In this document: positions 53,827-61,958 of the stretch, in pieces
Layout: every line of letters begins with the position of its first letter
Numbering within the stretch: the first letter of the stretch is position 1
DNA from: Prostheceraeus crozeri
Taxonomy: Eukaryota > Platyhelminthes > Polycladida > Euryleptidae
Direction: 5' to 3'
DNA length: 64,000 bases
NCBI GenBank assembly: GCA_907163375.1
Contig: CAJQUW010009275.1
Span: 1-64,000 of the forward strand
Position numbers and translations under genes: made by a program
The notes under the pieces: generated by a model
Told to the model about the DNA's origin: nothing
The model's input: only the letters and a program-made list of their open reading frames with translations
The model's database searches: none

Positions 53827-53911
53827 ATGGAAAACGGCCACGAATTATGGGGTACCTTGGTGAATGGTGCTGAAAGATACAAGACTTCAATTGCTATTGC
53901 CGCAGCTACAT
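53827..53911 (+). CDS. Dehydrogenase exon 1 (predicted)
   Basis: The ATG at 53,827 lies in a good context (gaacATGg) and opens [20 protein letters not shown], then SIAIAAAT. The donor is at 53,912 (t|gtaggt). The single base left over joins gg of exon 2 to make a Trp codon, giving [19 protein letters not shown], a plausible membrane helix exactly where RDH proteins have one. The matching phase and hydrophobic join support it. The 2.8-kb distance and weak N-terminal conservation keep this a prediction. Confidence 0.55.
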
Positions 53912-56900
53912 GTAGGTCCATTATAATTGCGCATTATCTTAACCATCTATTGCCTGAATGATAATTTACAATTGTAGGAATTGTTCGCAGACCATTTCAG
54001 TAATAAACGTACTCAGGTCAACATATGTTTGAAGCTATTCTCATTTTGAAGATGTATTTCAACTGTAATGAACTCCTGGCCTTCTGAAATTTCGTGTTTC
54101 ATCGACTAATTGAATACTAAACTTTATTTCCTGATAATTTGCTGGTACACAGACACTGCCAAGTGCCGACACAAATTAGGTGTCACAGCTATTATGCTAG
54201 TTGAGCCGATAGTACTGATTGCCTCATGACTGAGTGAGTGATGGAAACTATCTACCCTAAATACAACAGAACTTTTGTTGTTTCTAGTAGGCCCACGACA
54301 CATTCTCACTTATGGCTAGGAATTCCGATTTAGTCGCTTAGTTATGACTACATTTCTCATGAAAACCCTGATGTAGGGCTGGGTTTGTCTATTGTATTCG
54401 TCATTTATCTTATTCATTATCTATCTTATCCCTTTCTCATCCGGGCAGAACAAGCGTCGCCAAGCGTGTTTCTCGTTGTATTGAGTGACGGAGGCTTTTA
54501 TAGCCGAGCAATGTGAAACGTAGTTCTGATAGACATAGAAGAGTACTGACACTGTCGATTCAGCCGTTGTATTAGCTCAAGACCAAAATTTGTGGTTAGC
54601 ATCAGAAAGTAGTATCTGTCAAAGCATACGTTTGTGACACCTTGTATTTGGAATCTAAGTGATGCCCGATAATTGTCCTTTTTTTAGGAAATTTTATGCA
54701 TGCTATTCATGCGTGGATTTCCGCGCGGATTCCTGGCGTAGGTAGTACCGTAGGATGGAGTAAGACTTTAGACAAAGTCAAGATCTGCGTATTTCACCAA
54801 GTTGCTACTTTCAGATGTTTTCAGAATGATTCAATCGTTCTGGTGCACAAACTGCTATTACATGTTCTTTGATTTGTGGTAGGATTTCATATGTTATAAA
54901 ATATTTGAATTTTAAATTGCATTCCAAACTCCCTAAAAATGCACTTCAAAAAATGGTACCGCTATTAAACCGAGATATTCATAAAATATGGAATCTCGCT
55001 GTAGCATGCTTGAAATGATTATTGTAAATGTAGTAAAATGCCTGTCTGTAGTCACACCAAGGCAACTGGGCAACATCGGGTGACTTTGGACAGCGGGTGT
55101 TCCCACATAACTGCACTTTATTATAGCAACCAAAACCATGATGCATTTATTTTCTTTCCATAAAGTAAATCAGACAACTACTTTTGCTGCTTACGTGTTT
55201 TCTGCAGTTCTGGAATCGTCACAGGTACCAGTATTGATTCTTGAACATTATTACATCCATGGTTTTGTGAAATAGGCCTGCTTTGAATTTTTACCATGTA
55301 ATTTTTCTGAAGGATGTCATTCAGGAAGCTCTCTTTTAACTACCTGACATCTTGCACTAGAGTCCTATACTAAAGTATCATAGCATCATCGCTTTTCATA
55401 TTGGCTGCAATATGAAACCAGAATTTAGATGATCAATTATGTTGTCAGTCCTTCCATATTTAGACCGACCAAACCGTTTGACAGTGTGCCCTTCTCTATG
55501 TCGGTGATGAATGGACTACTAGTTGATTCGAATTTCTAACCCATTTTGTAATTCCCATAGCAATTTGACCAGTCAGAAGAAAAACACATGGCATGTAAAT
55601 TTTTGCATAAATTTTCTTTTTAGACCTAATCAAATGTTTGTTTCTTTTACTTTGTCACGGTCACCATCAAACCATTATATATAGGGCCTATATAATTTAT
55701 GCGAAATGAGTGGCATTTAACTGAATCAGACCAGAAAGTTATGCAAGCACTGTTCATGTTAAGAAAGTTATGCAAGCACTGTCAAATATTGTTGCATGCA
55801 ATCCGTATGAAAATTGTTTCATGAATTCATGCTTGCAATTTATTTATGTCAGCTTTGTTAAAATCGACATCCATTGTGAACCACATATGAGTCGGGGGGG
55901 TAGATGCTTGCAAGATATTCCTTAAGGTTTTTTCAACCCTCGACATGTTCAAGACTGGACAGTGTGGGGGAGGAGAACCAGAATCGACTAACCCAAATGT
56001 CACAACCACAAGCTTGTGGCCCAACCGACAATAAGCGAGGAGCAATAGTAAGAGTAAGTAAGCTTGCATTTAGGCAAATATCCACAAGGTGCGACAGTTA
56101 AGCTCCCGAAATGGTTAAACTTCTTTACGCAAATATACACAATTAAGCTCCAGGAATTCTTCGAGCTAAGTCATTGAAATTCGCTCAGTAATACTGTCTA
56201 ATTTTTCCAATTAGACAACGTCGAGCACATGCGTGAATGAACATGTGTGTTGCGGAAATTCATGCTGCACAGCGGGTTATAGTAGAAAATCTCCTCCCGC
56301 ATTAGAGAAGTAAGAATTTTTAGTTTTCAGTCGATAATTGTGACATTTTGATGATCAAAATAATGCTCGGGGCGTTCTGAACATGTGCGCACTTCTCATG
56401 TTTGAGTTATTATCATATTATCATAGCCACTTTTTTCCTGTTAAATAATGTGAAGGAAAATGAAATAGATTTCTAATCTTATAGACAGTGGGGTGCATTT
56501 TAAATTTTGACTATTGCCCAGTATAGAAGATAACGGATGCAAATGAGTAATAGCTTAGTTGAAAACAGAATGCAATTTGTCAAGTGTTGGATGGCGCGTA
56601 AAAATGTGAATCGATCGGACAAATTTTGACGCAGTTCGGCTGGTCTACTTTTTATGGTCAGCTCTGTTGTTAAACAATCATTTTCTTTTGTCAGGGCTCA
56701 GTCTCTATGTGCTGCGACGATATTTTGCTGGCGGAGTCTGTACTGCCACAAAACGTCTGGATGGACAAACAGTGATAATAACAGGATCCAACACCGGTAT
56801 CGGTCGTGAGACAGCCAGAGATTTGGCGGAGAGGGGTGCCCGTGTTATTCTTGCTTGTCGGGATGTGTTGAAAGCGGAACGAGCTGCTTCAGACATTGTT

Positions 56901-59900
56901 TCAGAAACAGGCTCGAAGTCAATCGTAGTGCAACAGTTGGATTTAGCCTCTCTACAATCTGTACGAAATTTTGCAGAGAGGATATTGGCTCAGGAGTCCC
57001 GAATCGACATTCTCATCAACAATGCTGGAATATGTTCATGTCCTGAGTGGAAGACAAGTGATGGATTTGAAATGCACCTTGGAACGAATCATCTTGGACA
57101 TTTCCTTCTTACAAATCTATTATTAGATTTGTTGAAAAAATCGAAACCTTCCCGAATTATCAATGTTTCAAGTCTCGCACATACGCGTAAGTTAAACAGT
57201 TGATCATTATGCTTTTGTTTATGCCTAAGCAAAATAAGGTTTGTAGTCCTGCATGGCATCTAAGCATGATTTAAGATGAAATTCAAGAATTGCTTTTTCA
57301 ATCTGATGATAGTCTAAATGACAGTCTAGGTAAGTGCTTCGAAGTAGGGCTAATATTAACAATTCTGTGATTTGCTGCTGCATTCTCAATGCATCGACCG
57401 CCAGTTGATGGAAACAATAATGGAGCTGTGCAGTTCGAAACAAGTACAAGTTACCACTGAATGTAGGTCCCTTATGGTGCAGTCTTCCTAATTCACTGGT
57501 AGCATTTAGCAGCATCATCATTTAGAGCAATAATGCCTGACATTTAAGTCAAAATACAAGCTAAAATATTCCGCTAGTTAATAATTTACTAATTATTCAG
57601 TCAACGACATTTATTGGCAGATAATTTCTTAACATTTGATTTCATTTAGACTTTTGACCTAAATAACTTCATGTTGAAAGTAGGTAAATATATACTATTT
57701 AACAACGCTTTTGAGTAGATCTTGATGTTATTACTTAATTTACAGATTTTGACTTTATTGACTTCTAATGATTATGTATTTCTTATGCAGAAGGGAAAAT
57801 TCATTTTGACAATATCAATCTGAATGGAATTTATTCATCATACAAAGCGTACGGACAAAGTAAACTTGCCAACATTCTTTTCACCAGAGAATTGGCTCGT
57901 CGTCTTGCAGGTGAGTGCAATGTCTTTTGTCCATCAAAAGTGTGGCAGTGTAGTGCAGTTGTCGGAAATCCATCAAACTTCGGTGCTTTATTTATTAAAT
58001 CACTAATAACCAGTGAGACTGTTTCCTCAAAAAGCAGGAAATTGCATTAAAGTTCAATGTTGGCTTCCTCTCTTTCTGTGGTGCATCTTGCCAAGAAATC
58101 CTCATTTGTAAGTGATGTCAACCGTGCACGTATCCCTTGATGAAACTGGAACATTATTTAAAATCTTGATTGATTGCAGATTGGTGATGATGAATATGAC
58201 GTTCAGTAGCTTGTTTATCACAAATCATTAAATTATACGTGTTTGGTAGACGTGGTACTACACGTATGGTTGATTGCATTTGCATATCGGGCAATTTTCG
58301 TGACCAAACAGACTAGCTAGAGGGGCACGCATTATTAAGTGAAGATGCATGAAAGGGTGACAGCATGAAACATGCGTGTTTACTCAGCTTCGATTTCAGC
58401 TTAGTCTTGTGAGCTGTAGCATGATTGTCTCAAGGTGGATTCTTCAAAAATGATACCTTTTATTCAAATCTTTCATCCTAGTTGATACGCTACTTAAACT
58501 TCTGTAGCACTAGAGTGAAGCAATCATGTCCAGTATGTATGATAATATACTGTACAGTGAAGGCAGGTATTCTGAATATGAAGTCCAATCGTCTGTGATA
58601 GACAACTTTTTTCAAACGTCTTCGCTATTTTTTTCATTGCCTGTAAAGTACACAAACATACAAGGTAAACAGTCAGTATTCACTGTGAGAGAACAAAGAC
58701 AAAGTCATGTTTTGGCTAATTGTTTTGCTTTCAACCTTCGTTCACTTTACATGGTGTTTGTGTACTTTAGCGGCAATAAGAAAAAATGTCGAAGTTTGAG
58801 AAAGAACTATTGAACTTATTTGAATAAAGCTTACATATTCACACTCTTTATATCGCAAGATTCTGAAGATACAAGCACTGAGATTCCGAAATTCTGAGGT
58901 TGCGAGAATTGAGACTTCGTGACCTGATATAATTCATCATGAACTTGAATTTACTAATTTTCGACACCTTTTTCACATTTTTTCTCAACATCAGGATCGG
59001 CTATTATATGATCTAATCGTGCCTTTCAATAGGCATAGTCCTCATTTTCATGATATAGAAATTTTAAGTTTGAATTGAAATTATGAATAGAGTATTATTG
59101 TATAATGTTCTCGCAGGTTATTGAGCTGTGTGCTCAAAATGTGTTTCTCTCTGATGTGATGCGTGATAGAATTGACAGATAATTTTATGCGTGATAAAGC
59201 AAGTAAAATAACGGATAAAATGGATTAACTATAATTAAAACAAAGTAGTATAAGATCAATTAGATCGAATTCACGCATTTCGGTGCACCGGCCTGAAAAC
59301 CGGTGCAAGCAGAAGAACCGGTGCATCGCACACAGTCCTAATTCAGACATCAGGTTGGCTCCATTGTCCGAAGTACCAGACGTTGAGGGATGTCCTGAGC
59401 ATCCACAATGACTTCCTTATCTTACTTGAGGTTTTCATGAAACTGAAGCACATCGGTTTCGATGAAGGATCCTTGCCAAGAGCTGTCGAAAGATAATCGA
59501 AAGTATCTCAGTTGGACATTTTTCGAGTTTAAACACAATTTGATTGTGTTTAGCGTTGCTCGAGATGACCCTGCATTCTGAAAGATGAAATAATATCTTC
59601 GCAAGTGATCAACAGTGTTCCTTTAAAGAGATGGTCGGAACCGGCCAGACTGTTCACCTATGTTGACTCATTAACAAACGCACCTGCAATTATCGGTATA
59701 ATAGGTCATTTGACTGCCGTTAGAAAATTGGTCTTATTACTTTTCTGACAGTCGTGCATGTCTTACATAAAACGCAAGATAGCATGGCAAAAGGTGATTA
59801 GTTAATTTGCTATGTCTAGTTTTGCATGCCTTGCTATTGAATCGCATGTTCAAGTCATATCAAGCACACATCTTCTGCATGGCAATTATTTCTACCGCTT

Positions 59901-61350
59901 CTTCATCTAATTCATTGTAAATGTGACAATTCAAACAGTGTATTAGACAGGCGCTTCCATAAACCTGACTTCGCAGCCATGCATTGTTTCAGTCACAAGT
60001 AGGGAGTAGGGATTGCAATCTCCAGATCTCGAAGACCTCGATCACACATACGCACCAAAGGTCACATCGCAGACATAAAATATTAGTTTGTTTAAGAACA
60101 TTACTTCTTACCCTAACGTCAATCGTGTGTGATGGCGATTCCAAAGCGCATATTAAAATCGAAAGTGTACTCAGTTGTTGGAGAAGGACGGGGATTTCAC
60201 TATCTCATAAATGTCTGTCTATTACATAATTATTTGAATGACATAAAACTGAATGGCTGTGTACATTCATACATGTTACAAAACTTATTACCTGCTTGTT
60301 TGTCATCTAAGACTCAAGATAGATGACTACAAATAGATAGCACATCATTTTCACACTTAAAAGTTTGCTTCGACATCCAATAATCCAACCTTGCATTGGC
60401 ACAGCTGGAAGCGGGCCCGGGCCTGAAATATTTAGTACCCGGGCTGATATTTGTTATGTCTGAAATTTAGTATATCTTCTTCATTTGATCATCTAAATTT
60501 GCTGAATCAATTCACGTGATGGCTTATCAACATGATTTTGAAGCAATAAGATGAAATATCTACCGCATACGACGGAATAAGTCATAGGCAGCTATCGGCA
60601 CATCAAATGAGATGAAATTCACTTGTGATAGACAAACGCTTTATACATGTACAAAATTTAAAACAAATGAAAATCTGCTGTATATTAAATGTTTAAAAAT
60701 TCACCTCACTGCTCAACAGTTATCAATTTGCTTACAGATGGTACAATGCTCCACAGCATGCGATCATGTAATCAATAATAATATTTTTGGAATGATTTTT
60801 AAGGCGATTGCGCTCAACTAAGCAATTTATATTTTCGTTATGGATGATTAAGTTCGCAAAACCACGAACCTTCCAAACAAAATTCAGAACAAAATTCATC
60901 CGGGCCTGGGCGTGATAAGTTGTAGTCGATGTGGGCGCGGGCCGGGTCCTTGCCGAAAAAAGCGGCCCGGTTATAGCTCTGTGCATTTGTGAGGTTTTAT
61001 AGGATATTGTTAATTTGATTTAGCCGAGGTTCCTCTTGATGTTAGCATTAAATTCTGGACTGAAATTTGTTGATTTTCACATGTGCTCATCCTTGTCTCT
61101 GTCTTCGTTGTATTGTCTTGTCCATCTTTGATTTCCCTTATGCAGACTCGGATGTGGTCGCTATGTCGTTGCATCCTGGTGCGGTGGCCACTGAACTCGG
61201 TCGTCACTTATCGTGGATATTTCGTCTGTTGCTTATCCCACTCTCGTTCTTAATGGTGAAAACTCCGGTGCAGGGCTGTCAGACTTCTCTACATTGCGCT
61301 TTATTGGATCCTTGGCCTGAGATGAAGAGTGGAAAGGCTTACTATTTCAG
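53827..61350 (+). CDS. RDH11/12/13-like retinol dehydrogenase (SDR family), last exon not seen
   Basis: A short-chain dehydrogenase/reductase of the retinol-dehydrogenase group. Known relatives use NADP(H) to interconvert retinol and retinal or reduce other aldehydes, anchored to ER or mitochondrial membranes. Four exons, 53,827-53,911, 56,695-57,186, 57,791-57,910 and 61,146-61,350, give about 300 codons; relatives have 316-331. Motifs in order are a hydrophobic N-terminus, TGSNTGIG for the cofactor, NNAG, a catalytic Ser in [13 protein letters not shown] as the YxxxK site, [13 protein letters not shown], and SGKAYYF before the last intron. The best match by eye is RDH11-13: [29 protein letters not shown] and QTSLHCAL are family hallmarks. 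All catalytic residues are present and no frame is broken, so it looks functional. Substrate cannot be told. The final exon, 15-30 codons, is probably beyond 64,000. Confidence 0.87.
53912..56694 (+). other. Proposed intron 1
   Basis: No exon was recognised. It contains a 21-bp direct repeat (55,733-55,753 and 55,762-55,782), an 8-bp-stem hairpin (gtctaatt-tttcc-aattagac, 56,196-56,216) and an imperfect repeat of gcaaatat(c/a)cacaa with ttaagctcc (about 56,073-56,112 and 56,129-56,153). The segment 54,372-54,620, starting tagggctgggtttg, looks compositionally different but could not be assigned. If exon 1 is wrong, part of this is upstream DNA. Confidence 0.5.
56695..57186 (+). CDS. Dehydrogenase exon 2: cofactor-binding half
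   Basis: The acceptor is ttttcttttgtcag at 56,681-56,694 and the donor is gtaagt at 57,187. The exon encodes [20 protein letters not shown], then [11 protein letters not shown] (the TGxxxGIG nucleotide loop), VILACRD (Arg after the second strand fits NADP preference), [18 protein letters not shown], and [10 protein letters not shown] with the catalytic Ser. The reading frame is open throughout and starts and ends in phase 1. Frames on the opposite strand here are shadows. Confidence 0.93.
57187..57790 (+). other. Intron 2 of the dehydrogenase gene
   Basis: Bounded by gtaagt and a tttcttatgcag acceptor. AT-rich. It contains a 98-codon open frame on the opposite strand (57,225-57,521, opening [18 protein letters not shown]) that I could not place in any family. 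It may be chance or a transposon scrap. Confidence 0.8.
57791..57910 (+). CDS. Dehydrogenase exon 3: catalytic YxxxK
   Basis: A 120-bp exon with a tttcttatgcag acceptor and a gtgagt donor at 57,911. With the base carried over from exon 2 it reads [20 protein letters not shown], then [25 protein letters not shown] supplies the catalytic Tyr and Lys of the SDR fold. QSKLAN and LFTREL are family-typical. It starts and ends in phase 1. Confidence 0.95.
58601..58811. repeat. Imperfect foldback, possible MITE
   Basis: The left arm (58,601-58,670) and right arm (58,741-58,811) are inverted copies with gaps and mismatches. The core taaagtacacaaaca at 58,644-58,658 is exactly complementary to 58,755-58,769, and attgcc and tcaaac blocks also pair. 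The loop is about 70 bp. No target duplication could be fixed. The 95-codon open frame across it (58,526-58,813) is not credible as a gene. Confidence 0.6.
59281..59340 (-). repeat. Possible hAT-type transposon end with accggtgca repeats
   Basis: Read on the minus strand from 59,340 the segment opens TAGGACTGTGTGCGATGCAC and repeats the ccggtgca/tgcaccgg motif. This resembles hAT termini that start TAGGGATGTGCACCGG. The part tgcaccgg-cctgaaaa-ccggtgca (59,283-59,306) is an 8-bp-stem hairpin. No partner end or 8-bp duplication was found nearby, so it may be a solo remnant. Confidence 0.3.
60400..60981. mobile_element. Non-autonomous hAT-like element, 582 bp
   Basis: The left end reads CACAGCTGGAAGCGGGCCCG and the right end, read inward, CAGAGCTATAACCGGGCCGC. 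They agree at 14 of the first 18 bases. Flanking octamers tgcattgg (60,392-60,399) and tgcatttg (60,982-60,989) match at 7 of 8, as expected for an 8-bp target duplication with one change. Both ends are GC-rich with repeated cccgggc/cgggcc, against an AT-rich centre. There is no transposase, so it would depend on a relative elsewhere. Confidence 0.7.
61146..61350 (+). CDS. Dehydrogenase exon 4: C-terminal substrate region
   Basis: The acceptor is cccttatgcag and the donor is gtattg at 61,351, a weak but usable site. The exon reads [20 protein letters not shown], then [34 protein letters not shown] and SGKAYYF. LHPGxVxTELGRH and QTSLHCAL are hallmarks of RDH11-13. The hydrophobic [13 protein letters not shown] stretch sits where relatives have a membrane-facing segment. 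It ends in phase 2 with ag, so a Ser codon (YYFS, as in family SGKYFSDC) is expected to complete in the next exon. Confidence 0.93.
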
Positions 61351-61958
61351 GTATTGGTATTACTGTCAAATTAGCAAGGGCTAACCTTAGGCGAAACACA
61401 GTTAATAATGAATTAAATCACAAATCAAACTATTCAGTAAGTAAAACCAATGATAAAAATAAAAAATAAAACACAAATGTAAATGTTGAAAATATTCAAA
61501 TGGTAGGTAATGAAAAAAAGTACTGTGTAAATATAAGTGAGATAAAAAATTGACTTACTCGAGAACTCCTGCCTGTCTGCCACAATGTGTGTTGGGCAGT
61601 GTAGTAATTGCGGAAACAGCTTATATCTATTGACAAAACTTAATCTGCAGGTCTGGTCGCCCAGCTGCTTGCACATGTCAATTGCGTCAGAATGAAATTA
61701 AATGCTTTGATTGAGGAGAAGATGAAGTAGAAGATAACGATAAGTGTAAAGAATTTGATCCCTCAAAAGGACCCATGTGGCGTTCCCTACAGGTTAAAGG
61801 AAATAACAACTACAACAGATTACCTAATTGAAAAAATGTGCAATTGAGGTCATCAGCAGGAACTTAGGTAAGGATTCGCGTTTCGGCCCCTACTCCTGAA
61901 CGCTCAAACTCACCCAAGTGGGCCCTGCTATATGAAAGCAGCCTCGAAATCAATTAAA
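61351..61958. other. Start of intron 4 and 3' flank of the Penelope-like element
   Basis: No exon was recognised; a ctgcag|gt site near 61,650 gives a frame unlike the family C-terminus and soon stops. AT-rich to about 61,750. From there to 61,958 the sequence is probably the 3' untranslated part of the element on the minus strand. It has ccGAAACgcg at 61,878-61,886 and CTGATGA at 61,850-61,856 (both minus strand), which resemble parts of a hammerhead core but are not in a foldable arrangement. Confidence 0.5.

Larger units (their letters stand above)
57911..61145 (+). other. Intron 3 of the dehydrogenase gene, transposon-rich
   Basis: A 3.2-kb intron holding a 211-bp foldback (58,601-58,811), a possible hAT-type terminus (59,281-59,340) and a 582-bp non-autonomous hAT-like element (60,400-60,981). 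No further exon is needed: exon 3 (ARRLA) and exon 4 ([12 protein letters not shown]) join with the residue spacing found in relatives. The other open frames in it, 60-95 codons, have no family features. Confidence 0.85.

Noticed and set aside
56705-57046. Alternative frames over dehydrogenase exon 2
   Set aside because: They are shadows of the exon in other frames; only the SDR frame carries conserved motifs.
59984-60326. Plus-strand frames of 65-81 codons in intron 3
   Set aside because: They overlap each other in two frames, have no recognisable domain and lack splice or codon support.
61640-61710. Candidate last exon of the dehydrogenase after the ctgcag at about 61,650
   Set aside because: The frame (RSGRPAACTC...) is unlike the family C-terminus, and the acceptor lacks a pyrimidine tract.
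61845-61905. Hammerhead ribozyme in the Penelope-like 3' flank (GAAAC and CTGATGA on the minus strand)
   Set aside because: GAAAC comes before CTGATGA, and the bases next to the two motifs do not pair as stem II. No cleavage triplet with stems I and III could be drawn.
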